In this document: positions 52,988-63,590 of the stretch, one piece after another | How positions within the stretch are numbered: position 1 is the stretch's first letter | Layout: every line of letters starts with the position of its first letter | Assembly (NCBI GenBank): GCA_977006965.1 | Contig: OZ345380.1 | Coordinates: forward strand, 62,001 to 126,000 | Length of the DNA stretch: 64,000 nucleotides | Source: Phymatolithon calcareum | Taxonomy: Eukaryota > Rhodophyta > Florideophyceae > Hapalidiales | Direction: 5' to 3' | Position numbers and translations under genes: made by a program | Notes under the pieces: generated by a model | What the model was told of the DNA's origin: nothing | Databases searched by the model: none | Seen by the model: the letters and a program-made list of their open reading frames with translations, nothing else

Positions 52988-53375
52988 TACTCACCTCATG
53001 TTCATTACGTGGTCTTTGTTCTAGTAATACTCAGAGTACGTAGATGAACATTAGACAGAGCACATTAATCGGATGCAAGAATCATCTTACTCACCTTATG
53101 TTCAGTACGTGTCCTTTGTTCTAGTAATACCCAGAGTACGTTCTGTATGCCATCATAATATCTATGACACTTGACATTAGACAGAGCACATTAATCGGAT
53201 GCAAGAATCATCGTACTCACCTTATGTTCAGTACGTCACCGGGGGAGCACGGCACCATTTTGGCCCAAATCAACTAAATAACTATCGGGCCAAAATGTTG
53301 CCGTGCTCCCCTAGTGGTGTCCTTTGTTCTAGTAATACCCAGAGTACGTTCTGTATGCCATCAAAACATCTATGA
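52988..53375. repeat. Minisatellite, three copies of a ~126-bp unit
   Basis: Units start with TACTCACC at 52988, 53088 and 53214. Each contains TTTGTTCTAGTAATAC and a block with AGACAGAGCACATTAATCGG, but the first unit has lost about 26 bases and the third is partial and holds the 80-bp MITE. Confidence 0.8.
53237..53316. mobile_element. 80-bp fold-back MITE of the CACTA-like family
   Basis: The left arm is CACCGGGGGAGCACGGCACC and the right arm is the inverse of CACTAGGGGAGCACGGCAAC; both continue to TTTTGGCCC around a 20-base loop. It interrupts the minisatellite unit between GT and GT. The neighbouring unit at 53098-53120 shows the empty site TACGTGTCC, so the target duplication is exactly GT. 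The arms match the right end of the 10.8 kb element at 29171-29190. Confidence 0.85.
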
Positions 53376-53718
53376 CACTTGGGCCATGTCTACTTCTTGC
53401 TATGTTAAATAAAGACGAGATTGAGCCGTTGGACTCCAAACGGTTTCAACAATGGGCCTATTCATGTGCTATCATCTACTCAGCTGTATCGATCAATTTA
53501 CCAGCCAGATACAGAACAACGGCTTGAATGTCTTTAGCTACGATTAGAGTCCAGCAGTCACGATTGTTCAATCTCAAGTATAAAAGGGATAGCATTAGAT
53601 CTCTTGATTTGAAACCTATCAGCCTGCTCCGAAATTCTCACGCATTCCGCTTCACAGTCGAGTCCAACCCACCTATCAGACCTCGTTCAACGTTCCAGCA
53701 CATTCCGCTCTACTAGCG

Positions 53719-55564
53719 ATGACACTACCTTCACCGAAACCAAAGCCGAAACAAGTTGCAGCTTCTTATGAAGCTCATTCGAGAACAAACCCGTGATATA
53801 CACTCGCGTCAAGTAGGCCGAACTCGACGGAATGTGCCATTTTGCGTCTATCTCTGCTCAAAAGGTGATCAGTGTACTGGAGGAAGTGAGTTTTTCTTCG
53901 AAAAAAGTACTGGGTTCTCCAACCCGTACAATCATCTCAAGCGTTGCATTGGAGGTGGAAGCGAAGAACATTTGCTAGAGATATACCGAGCCGTTCTTGC
54001 CGAGAAGTTGAGATCCGGGTCGTCGTTCACAGTTCAATCGTCAATGGTGATGAAGCTCACGGAACGTGAAAAGGCGATGAACAGCTATCTTCGGTTCATC
54101 ATTTTCAAGTCTCTACCAATTGGATTTGTAGAAGACCGCGAAGTTCGTGCATTCTCCCAGCATGACGCTGCGTTCTGCCATGATACTTTCAAGAAGGTGC
54201 TTTTCTCGATTGTCGAGCTGGTTGAGCGCAAAATATCGGATGAGATGAAGCAGACGCGTGGGGCTCTAATGCATGACGCATGGAGTCATAACGGGGTCCA
54301 CTACGTCGGTTTGTTTGCGTCGTACTGCCGCAAGGTCAAGGTTCTAGTGAATGGCAATTTGGTCGAAGAAGAGGTTCCAGGTGCACCGCTCATCGCCGTA
54401 AGCCCTATGGGTGAAGCATCGGAAGCAACTAATGATTCTGGTACTACGGCTACGTCAGAGGTTACCAGGTTCACTGCCGAAGCGTATGTTCGATTCTTTG
54501 AAGACATTATGCACGATGTCTACACAATCGACGTGCATGAATGGACTACTTGCCTGATAGCCGACAATTGCAGCGTTAACAAACTCATTGCCAAACTGAT
54601 GGAGATTCCGAACGTGGGCTGTGGTAGCCACAAGTTACACTTGGAAGTACGTCGTATGATTGAGAAGGACAGGACGTTGTCGACCACTATCGAGTCTGTA
54701 CATAATGTGATGAGAAACTGCCGGATGAGACTAAAAAACCGGGCGATTCTCCGCAATTTATGTAATCTCAGTCCAGTTATGAACAATGCAACCCGATGGT
54801 CTACAACATATCTCATGCTTCAACGGTTCAATCGTATCAGAAGTGCGTTAATTGCAACAGCGGATGCAGAAGATGCTGACCTAGTAATCGATCGAAGGAG
54901 CGCGTTCAAGAATAGAGTTGCTAAGTTTGCTCACCAACTGGGCGAGATCAACACGGTGACCGTGGAGCTGCAAAAGAGGGGTCTAACACTATCTGATGCA
55001 CGTATGGCTTTGGATGAGTTACTTGATGGAATTGATTCTCTCCAATCCATTCCGGAATCAGCATTGTTTCAATGCCAGTTGGGTGATTGCTATATCTCTC
55101 CGACTTCTCAAATCGTACAAGATGCTTCATTTGAGTCAGGAGTGGTGAAAATCCAACGTGGGGAGACGAACAGCATGTCAGACGTTGAGAAAGAGAGGTT
55201 AAAGGGGCTATTACAAAGACGAACGGAACAAGATACTGAGATTGATGTGCACGAACCGATGAGTATGGCCGACAGACTAAAGAAACGGAAGAAGAACAGT
55301 GGAAGCGCGGGATCGAAGGAATACATTAACACCTAATTTATACTGGGGTGCGTTGCTGAGGTGGAGCGACTTTGGTCTATGGCAAAGTATATTCTACTAG
55401 ACCATAGGAAGGGAACATCTCCTATTGTCTTTGAGGCGATGCTTTTTCTGAAAATCAACCGCTCCTCCTGGGATGAGCAAACCGTGAAGCAGGCTATGTC
55501 TATGGTTGTCTCACGGTATGGGGGGAAAATAATTGATTATTTTCTTGGGCGGGTGAGCATATGA
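53719..55564 (+). pseudogene. Decayed hAT transposase, copy 3 (diverged)
   Basis: The long frame 53768-55333 has the BED finger (YLCSKGDQC ... YNHLKRC), HDAWSHNGVHYVG, LIADNCSVNKLIAKLM with GCGSHKLHLEV, and ends at an in-frame TAA (55334-55336). The same frame then continues FILGCVAEVERLWSMAKYIL to 55564. At the start, ATG 53719 (MTLPSPKPKPK) is one frame off the body, so a 1-base shift lies near 53755. It is only distantly similar to the other two transposases. Element ends were not found. Confidence 0.8.
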
Positions 55565-55567
55565 TCT

Positions 55568-55722
55568 GATGTCTTTCCCGCTCAGCGATGTCATTCCCGC
55601 TGGAGCAATAATAGAGGCCCACTATTGGCTGATGTCATTCCCGCTCGCTGATGTCTTTCCCGCTCTCCGATGTCTTTCCCGCTCGATGATGTCTTTCCCG
55701 CTTGCTGATGTCTTTCCCCCTC
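55568..55722. repeat. Array of seven GATGTCTTTCCCGCT repeats
   Basis: Seven copies of GATGTC(T/A)TTCCCGCT, the last five spaced 19-20 bases apart. It directly follows the decayed hAT gene, where hAT elements carry transposase-binding subterminal repeats, so these are likely such sites. Confidence 0.75.
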
Positions 55723-55789
55723 AGGGCTGTAGGTTATGAAACGTGCCTAAACATTTTTGTTGGAGCCACATGCGTACCACAAATGGTCG

Positions 55790-55990
55790 GTTTCTTTGGT
55801 TTCAACTTTATTTTAATACATGTTGAATGAATGCACTCTAAGAAAAGCTCACGTTATTATCCAGTTTTTGCTGTCGTTGATCGTTAACTTCGGATAGGTT
55901 TCTCTGGTTTCAACTTTACTTTAAACAAGTTGAATACACTCTAACAAAAGCACGCACTATTATCTACTGGTAGTTATGGTTGATCGTTAC
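55790..55990. repeat. Direct repeat of about 100 bp, two copies
   Basis: Both copies contain GGTTTCAACTTTA, GTTGAAT, CACTCTAA, ATTATC and GTTGATCGTTA in that order. The second copy overlaps the 3' end of the recombinase frame. It may be the terminal region of that element. Confidence 0.6.
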
Positions 55991-57492
55991 GTTAATAGAG
56001 TTTGCGTTAACATTTTCGAATCCGGACATAGAACTGCTTCCAATGCCGCTCTGCGAGCGCACTGGGGGAGATTGCTCTCCTGGGGATGTTTGAATTGCAC
56101 TTTTCAAAGCAAGTTCGCCTTTGATGTTCTCCTTGGACTCCGTAGTGGGCTCCATTTTCTTCTGTTTCTTCTCCTTCGGCTCATTCACATCAACGTCGGG
56201 GTTCGTATCTTTGAATATATCCATTTGTTGCTGAAGACCCTTGTCCCCTTGCAAGTTTGTGTAGCTCAGAACGCGCTCAACCTGTGCGTGACCGGAGCGA
56301 AGCATAACCGTGGTGTCAGAATGTCCGGCTTCCAGTAATAGCGTAATCATAGTGCCACGAAGACAGTGAGTTGTAACACAATCGTTGACGCCAGTGCCTT
56401 GGATTCCAACCTCATCGCAAAGATTGGGAATAATTTTGCCGAATGAGTTTTTTCCGATAACTTGCTTGCGGAAAAGGTCGCTTAGAGTTTTTCCTTTTGT
56501 GTTAATTTGCAAGAAGGACCTGTCCGCGTGCTCCGTTTTCATCTCCATCGACTTCCGTGTTTCCAAGTAGCTGTGAATGTGTTCATACACATTCAAAGTT
56601 CCGTCCAGCATATCCCTGTTCCAGATGTAAATCTTGACAGCCTTCTCTGTAATGGCACGCAGGCCACCTCTTCTAGTTTTCGACGCTCCCACCTCTTCTA
56701 GTTTTCGACGCTCCTTCTTTGGCTTCCGACAATCCCCGTAAACTGAATCACGGATTCCCCTTTCGCCCGAATGTACTCAAATTGGGAAACGCGAAGCTTC
56801 CACATCGCAGTGGTGAGAATACCAAAGGAAATTCCAATAATCAGTACAAGGCGATTCAGATACCCTGCGGGGGTAGATGCTGAACAGCTATTCGATGTTA
56901 GAAGAGTCTTAATGTATTCCCTGGGTAGCACATTGTGACCTTTTACGGTCACGCCGTTGGCTTGTTGCTCGGCAAAAAGGTTGTCAAGAACGCACAGAAG
57001 CCCTTCGTTTTTATCCGCGAAGACTGGGCCTGAAAACAAATTCATTTTGAAACCCCATGCTTCAAACGCACGCTGAATCCCACATATGTAGAACTTCATA
57101 GTGTTTGGCGTGACCGCTTTCTTCTGCTTTGCGCTCCGATAGTTGACGGCAAACTCGATCAAGAAATGATTAATCCTCTTCTGCTGCGTTACAAAGACGC
57201 ACTAATCCGGCACGCAGTTCTCAAAAAGCAACTTCTTAAGTTGTGAAACTTCGAATTCCACAACAGCAGCCTTGTTCCCGAGAAAAAGAGACCGCAAATG
57301 AGGTTCCGTATTGAAATAACGGTCCTTGTAGTCGCCATTTACAATAAATCGCGCCAGGGCCCGAACGCTATAGTCGGTGCCTCTTTGCGTGTTTTCCGGA
57401 ACGAACTTTCCCTTCAGCTCTTCTGCCCTTTCTGAGCTCGGCAACGAGAAATTGAATTCATTGCCGTCGTCCACCCCCGGCGGCCCCGACAT
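55964..57492 (-). pseudogene. Broken tyrosine recombinase, Crypton-like
   Basis: Three consecutive minus-strand frames form one protein. Part 1 starts at ATG 57492 (MSGPPGVDDG) and has FVPENTQRGTDYSVRALARF, the NTxR-type N-terminal block of Crypton and Crypton-derived recombinases. An in-frame TAG (57204-57202) separates part 2, with LPREYIKTLLTSN and ISFGILTTAMWKLRVSQF. A frame change near a 25-bp tandem duplication (56664-56713) leads to part 3 with THCLRGTMITLLLEAGH and SGHAQVERVLSYTNL: H109, R112, H135 and nucleophile Y144 of that part. The expected first catalytic Arg in part 2 seems replaced. It is therefore probably inactive. A DIRS-like origin is possible, but no reverse transcriptase is nearby. 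Confidence 0.68.
56664..56713. repeat. Perfect 25-bp tandem duplication
   Basis: CCACCTCTTCTAGTTTTCGA plus CGCTC occurs twice head to tail (56664-56688, 56689-56713) inside the recombinase gene. 25 is not a multiple of 3. Each unit also contains a stop in one frame. Confidence 0.85.
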
Positions 57493-58328
57493 CGATGTAG
57501 AAGGGCGTTGCGATTTCTTGGAGCTCGGAGACGAACGAGATCGGCGAGAGACGGTGATCAGCGGCGAGCGGTGGCGAGCGATGGTGAGCGGTGTTGAGCG
57601 GCGGCGAGCGACGGTGAGCAACAGTGAGCGGACAGGAGGCGATGGATGCAGACCCGGACTCGACGGCGAACATTTGCGCTGGAGCGACAGCGTTGTCGAC
57701 AGTGTGCCCCATCAAACGGTGCGTTTTGTAAAACATACTGCTGTAGCGCCGACAGTGTGCGTGTGTTTCGATGCTTGTGAACTGATATTGCCGACATCGA
57801 ACGGTGCGGTGGGTAAAAATCACAGCCGTTAAGTCGACAGTCTGCATGTGCTTTTGTAGCCGTTCAAATACCGTGAGACAAGCAGGTTGTTAACCTCCTC
57901 ATCGGGAATGACATCGGTTAGGCGTCGCCCGCGGGAAATTCCTCGGGAATGCCCTGAAACCTCGGAATCCCCTCGGGCTTACAGCCCTCGGGTCTTCCTT
58001 GGTTTCACGTCATACCCTCAGGATTCCCCTTGTGCAACGCCTGACCGATGTCATCCCTCGAAGTCGGTTGACAACCTATACTTGTCAACCAACGTGTCGA
58101 GAGCGCTATCGAAGAAGATGAAGATTACATGCAGCTAGGTGAACTTGCTTGAATAAAGTATTGATGTCTATATTGTGGGAAGCCTTCAAATTGCAATGCG
58201 AATAGCTGCAAACAAAACTGAGCAGTTAAATTGATGAATTTCACCCGGGACTGCAATCGCAAACAATGGAATTGGCGCAACCCCTGGGACCATGTTCTCT
58301 ACTATTCTCATCCCACGTCGCTACTGAT
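57493..58328. other. No firm gene; GAGCGG-type short repeats
   Basis: Bases about 57545-57640 contain irregular repeats of GGTGAGCGG/GGCGAGCG, which keep several frames open. Bases 57900-58130 have repeated CCTCGGG motifs. From about 58290 sequence resembling the Z tail begins. Confidence 0.4.
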
Positions 58329-58626
58329 TTAATGCTGTTTCTTTCCTTCATCTCCACCGTCGTCTTCTCCCGACTTGACTCCTGGCTCACGAAGTACACT
58401 TTGTATCCATTCGGAATTATCGCTGATGGGGATGTCCGCATCGTTGTCGCTACGCCCACTCACACCCCATAAAAGCGACTTCAGTGCCTTTGCCATCTCG
58501 ACGAAAGCCACAACAATCACGATGTCTGCCAGCTCCTTCATCGCGTTAAAAGTCTCTTCGTCCATTTTGTCCCACATCTGTGCAACAGCAGCAAGTACAG
58601 ACGCAAGCAACGGGAGAGTTGAACTG
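58329..58626 (-). pseudogene. Family Z membrane protein 3, C-terminal part
   Basis: It reads ASVLAAVAQMWDKMDEETFN, the last hydrophobic segment and SDNSEWIQSVLREPGV, with a shorter tail than Z1. It is cut at 58626 by the LINE; the preceding part of the gene starts at 61834. Confidence 0.75.
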
Positions 58627-61600
58627 TTTTTTTTAGTAGTACTTATTAAACGCTCTCAGTAACACTCTTTAGACTGTAAGGGAGATGCGTTTCAGTTGCT
58701 ACAGCCTTGTAGCATAGTATAACATTCATATATGCTTCTTCCGCAATCTTGTATATCGTGGCCCTAGCTGCAAAAACCCACATCGGACGGATGTGGGAAA
58801 AGCTTAGAGTCCTCTATGCGCTCAGCGGCGATTCGAGCTCGCAATTCTTATCCTTTGTTTTTCTATTCCATGTCCTCGTAAAAGGCACTGGTAAAGAAGA
58901 GTAGCTGGTCCAGTGCTTCTTCGGTCTTCTTGGTCTCTTCTCCGGTCAGCTGGTATCTCGCCAAAGACGTTTCAACCGTGTGCAATAGCCTTGATATGAT
59001 TTCGCCAAATTTGTCTTCTAGTAGTGTCGTGCTCAGTGGGGGGAATCTCCCAAACGCCCACTTCACCGCCAATTGACGATGACGTACTTTCGGAAGCCTT
59101 AAAATCACTGGAATTGCTCCGACTATATCGTACGGTATCTTTCTCTTTCTGCTTGATTCCAAAGACTCCCCTTCATCATTGAAGAGTGATGCTTTCAGGG
59201 ATCCTGCCGACATTCCTTGCTTAAGATACTCCAAGGCCTTCTCGAACTGCTCATGCCTTAGCATTGCTGCCATGTCCCGACACACCCATTGCAATTCATC
59301 CACGTCTCTGCAATCCTTTGGGACGGCCAGTAGGCTTTTTTTTTTTGTCTTGGCTCTCACGAGCATTTTGAGCGCTAAAACCATTCTCCTGTCTTCAGCT
59401 GCTTGGATGCGACAGAGAAGACGAAGTCTTGCAGACCGTTTTTTCGCGATTGGTCCAAGGACTTGAGAGAAAAAGGTCCTCTCTACCTCTTCAATAGCTG
59501 TCTGGATTCTCGGCGTCCAAGGTGTTAGATGCATGGCATACTCCCATCTTGGCTGTATCAGTGCCTTATATACGTTGATAGCTTTAAGCGCGTTAATACC
59601 GCGCATGGAGACACCAAGGGGTCTTAACTGATACACAGCGATCTTGGCGTTCCGGATGCGCTCGAGCATTCTTGTCTCGGTTACCCCCTGACTGCTCAGT
59701 GAGATTCCAAGGTATGACACTTCTTTGACTTTCGTTAGTGTTTTGCCTGACAGCTTGAAGTTAACTGGTGTCGTGTCCGCTGACAACAGAACCTCACTTT
59801 TTCCGGCTTTCGTGTTCCAAGTCATTTGCCGGTCTTTTCCCCATTTTGACGCAATGCCTAAAAGTCTTTGCAGTCCAGCAGGCGATTTAGCCGTGAGGAG
59901 TACATCGTCCGCAAACAGTACTCCTGCGACGTCGGCGACTTCTCGTGGTACTTGGCTAATTCTTTCGGCGAACTCGTCCATGAACAAGTTGTACAAGCTT
60001 GGACTCAACGGGGACCCTTGCGGTACTCCCCTGTCGATTACGAACCACTTTTTCTGAGGATCCCCAACTGTGCATACCCATGAAGCAACCAAAAAAACCT
60101 CGATCATCGCGCATAATTCCTGAGGTAGACACAGTCTCATTCGATCTTGCAGGTGTTTCCTTGGAACTGTGTCATACGCCGCTTTTAGATCCAATACTGC
60201 GATACATCTCTGCCCTCTCTTCTGCAGTTCCAGTGCTCGAAGGATGGCTAGCTCTGTACTCTTCCCTTTCTGGAATCCTAATTGGATGTTGTGGTTCTTG
60301 TACCTTTGACGGAGTAGGGTATCAATTGCGGCCTCCACGATTTTTCTGACTTGACTCAGTAGGGATATAGGTCTGAAATTTTTTGGGTCATCGTGATCCC
60401 CTTTTTTGTGTAGTGGGACTAGCAGAGCTTTTAGCCAAGCCATGGGGAGAGTTCCACACCTGCCGCATGCAGCCCACAGCTCAAACACTAGCTCTGTGCT
60501 TCCCTCCACATCCACTTTCAACATTTCCGCTTTCACCTCGTCTAGGCCTGGGGCTTTTTTGGTTGGAGATTTGATGATGGCCGACCTTATCAAATTGCGC
60601 ATCTGAGTTGGGCACTCAAAGTATGAGGGATTTGCCCGCCAGCCTCGATCGTCTCGACATGTCTTTGAAACGTGTGCTGTGAACAACTTTTTTTGCAGAG
60701 GGCGCCCAGTCATCTTGTTTCTTGACGTTCTTCTCGTTCTCAACTTCTGCATCCGACATATTTGTTCTATAGCCTTAGGACCATCCTTTTCTTGCAACTC
60801 ATCGAGGAATTCTTGGTATTGCTGTCTCTTTCTTTGATTTACGAGTTTTCGTATCTCTGCTCGACAGCTGGAGTACCGCTGCTAAGACTCGTCTGTGTTT
60901 AGTTTTCGTGCATTCTTGTACAATTTTTTGCGCCTTTTGCACATTCGTTCCAGCTCAAAATTCCAAAAAGATTTGTATCGAGGCGGGGTACTTCTTTTCT
61001 GTCTCCATGGATGGCATAGAGTTTCCGCGACTTTGCGGTACAGTCGGTCTAGATCCTCTCTTGTGCGGCAACTTTGCAGCTCCTCGCGGATTCCTGGAAT
61101 GGTCCTTGCGTAGATTTCCCGAACCTCTTCTTGCTTTGTGTCGTCCTTCCAGAGTTTGACGGAAATTCGTGGCTTCAGATCCCTTGTGTGCTCTTGGCGA
61201 GTTAAGAAACTCGTTGTTACCGGTCGATGTTGCGTATTACCGGTCCAAATGTCTGTTGGTGCGCAAACTGAGGATGTTAAAATCCCTTTTGTTACGAAGA
61301 AGTCGATGTTGCTCTTGAACCGTTTGGTACAAAAGCTGAACACTGACCCGGTCTGAATATCCCAGTTCTTGGCTGTAGCCCAACGTATGAGTTGGTTTCC
61401 CTTCCTATTTGATCGGAGGTCCCACCTGATGTGGCGAGCGTTCCAATCTCCGCAAACAATGGCCTTGCCTCTTGCGTGTGTATTGACCATGGCTAGGCAT
61501 TTCTCGGTTTCCGCTCGGTTTGCCGCCGGGGATATGTAGACGGCTCCCACTTTTATCTCCCCCACTTGGGCGATAATTAATTGGAAATTTTTTTCTGCGT

Positions 61601-61833
61601 GTTTAAAAATCAGTCGACTTCCACAGTGTTTGCGGAAGAATAGCGAAACCCCTCCGGAGTTGCGCCCTGTCTGCGGAGGGGGGCGCATTACGTTGATGGA
61701 GTAGAAATCGGATCGAATTTTTCCTTCTGGCCTCAAGTGTGTTTCCGTTATTGCAGCCATATCAACACTGTGGTTTCTCATCAATTTGTCTATGTATGTT
61801 GGGGTCTCTGGAGAGCCCCCAACATTAAAGGTT
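58627..61833 (-). mobile_element. 5'-truncated LINE retrotransposon in Z3, 3.2 kb
   Basis: A 14-bp target duplication GGAGAGTTGAACTG lies at 58613-58626 and 61834-61847. A run of eight T at the left end is the poly(A) tail of a minus-strand copy. The right end falls inside the endonuclease domain, so the 5' part is missing. Confidence 0.88.
58863..61784 (-). pseudogene. LINE endonuclease/reverse transcriptase with one in-frame TAG
   Basis: An endonuclease part (61784-60882, about 300 residues) and a reverse-transcriptase part (to 58863) lie in the same frame, separated by TAG 60884-60882 and about 28 open codons. The endonuclease shows AAITETHL and CGDWNARH; the usual SDH end reads TQHRP, so one catalytic residue looks changed. 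The transcriptase has LDLKAAYD, GVPQGSPLSP and FADD (295-298 of its ORF), then YLGISLS. The C-terminus, with WEYAMHLTPW and WAFGRFPP, matches the remnants at 33583 and 41352. Clade not resolved. The N-terminal part of the endonuclease and any first ORF are lost. Confidence 0.82.
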
Positions 61834-62813
61834 GGAGAGTTGAACTGTGCTCTATTACAGTAAGATATGAACGAATAACAGCATTTTCATTTTCCTTGTA
61901 GATTGCGTCCTTGTCATTTCCAACTATTGCATTCCCGACATGGAGCGGTGCTATTCTTAGCTGACACTTCAGAGCCTCTTCGTCGGTGTCATCTTGATTA
62001 ATGCCGAGTCGCAGTTGTTCCAGTATTCTCTGCTGTTTTATCAGCTGATCCATGCTTCCCCTCTTCATGAAAAAGTTACCCGAACCCTTCAAGAAAATCA
62101 CGAGAGCCTCTTGTGGTGAAGCTGAGTGCGGTTGCACTCTTTCAAGCTCTGTGTTTTGCCTTGTCAATATCGGCTGATCCGTGCTTTCCCTCATCATGCT
62201 GTTACCCGAACAGTTCACGAAAACCTCAGGTTGTGAAGCTGAGGGCGGTTGTGAACTCACGGGCTCTGTGTTTTCCCCTGTCAATATCGGCTGATCCGTG
62301 CTTTCCCTCATCATGCTGTTACCCGAACAGTTCACGAAAACCTCACGTTGTGAAGCAGAGGGCGGTTTTGAACTCAAGGGCTCTGTGTTTTCCTTTGTTG
62401 CCAGCGATTGTTTTACATCATGGTTGTCGAAAAAGCTGTTAGGATGAAAAACATACCAATAACTCATGAGATCCTGTCTGCGCAGCGCAGAGAGCCCGAG
62501 GATTAGTGCGTTCAGCGACAAATAAAATCCCCATCCGACACAAAATCCCATCACTCCAACGCTTAGCTGTATTTCCTTCACTTGCTCTTCTTGCTGAATC
62601 TGCGCTGACTGATGACGCAATCCACCACCATCGTTGTCGCCATCCAATAAGCGCTATCGAGAGCACCGTTGTCGCCACGAGATACAGCATCTCCGCATTC
62701 TGTAGGGTAGAGTTGCCGAAATCGTGACCGGAAGCCGAGAATGGGATCCATCTAACGCGACAGTTGCTCGCCGACTTGATCGTGTAATACACATCAAATA
62801 GAATGCCCATGAG
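61834..62813 (-). pseudogene. Family Z membrane protein 3, middle part
   Basis: It contains MLYLVATTVLSIALIGWRQR, then a 2-base deletion near 62565 (TACAGCTAAG where Z2 has TACAGCGCTAAG) shifts the frame; LSVGVMGFCVGWG continues in another frame. The loop after FHPNSFFDN is expanded by 39-residue repeats. It ends at the LINE target duplication. Confidence 0.72.
62163..62396 (-). repeat. 117-bp (39-codon) tandem repeat inside Z3
   Basis: Two close copies with a period of exactly 117 bases (GTCAATATCGGCTGATCC at 62163 and 62280) encode EVFVNCSGNSMMRESTDQPI twice, with a partial third at 62090-62160. Z1 and Z2 have one unit. The period keeps the frame. Confidence 0.8.
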
Positions 62814-63590
62814 AGCAGACGGAAGGGTTTGACCGGACCGAACGGACCGCAAACGAAAAAAGACAAGTTTCCGGCGCGGGCGCGGGCGCCCGCGCCGGCG
62901 CAAGTGGCCGCAGCGATAAAGCTGCACAAAGCACTCCTTCCGACGGTAATCCCGCCGGAAATGGCGGACGCGATCGTGAACGCGCACGCCAGGGACTCGG
63001 CGAATCGAGAACTTGCCACACTTGAAATGCCAGACCCAAGCCCGCCGTCGCAAGATTTCGAGAAAATCTTGCGAATTTAAGCGGATTTGATACAGGCCGG
63101 CTATCATACCGGTCCGGCCCGTTCACCTGTGCGTCACAGATAGGAACCAAGAGCTCAGTCAGGAATTTTTCCCCGCTACAGTGCAGGGTTTTTTTTGAAC
63201 TGGCAAGAGCTGTGATCCGGCCTCCCCGTGGGAGAAGACTATCACCTTCTGGTAGTATGGTAGTACATGGATTCCGCCCTGAGTGGTGTGCCGCAACGCT
63301 CAAGGAAGCTGGGAGAGAAGACAGAAGAAGATGAAAGAAGGCAGCAAGATGACTAGCTACCGTGAGCGTCCTAAATGGTTTCCAACCCGGGGCATCCCTT
63401 TGAAGGACGGCGATTGAAGATTGGCTATGTAGCGATATAGATGTTAAGCTCCCCCAAGGTCTGCACATTGTGCAGCTTGGGCAGCTGTTGTGACATCAAG
63501 TACCACTCGTATCTGTTAAGTCTACTGGAGCCGTAAGGATGTGGAGTTGTTTACCAGCTCTGATAAATCCCGCAATAAAAGAAAGAAAGA
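62814..63590 (+). mobile_element. 777-bp retroposon-like insertion in Z3
   Basis: A 14-bp duplication AGAATGCCCATGAG flanks it (62800-62813 and 63591-63604), and it ends in AATAAAAGAAAGAAAGA, an A-rich 3' tail. Both point to target-primed insertion of an RNA copy, transcribed from the plus strand. A GC-rich frame 62829-63080 (83 codons, from MTGPNGPQTKK) could be the end of a protein, but I recognise no domain. It might be a SINE, a truncated LINE of another family or a processed transcript. Confidence 0.72.

Noticed and set aside
52988-53375. A CRISPR-like array
   Set aside because: Long tandem units with no unique spacers, in eukaryotic DNA; it is a minisatellite.
57493-57621. Extension of the recombinase N-terminus to 57621
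   Set aside because: The upstream start is TTG, and the added residues come from GAGCGG-type simple repeats.
25049-61784. TAG reassigned as a sense codon
   Set aside because: Intact genes in the window end with TAG, including the receptor-like gene and both hAT transposases.
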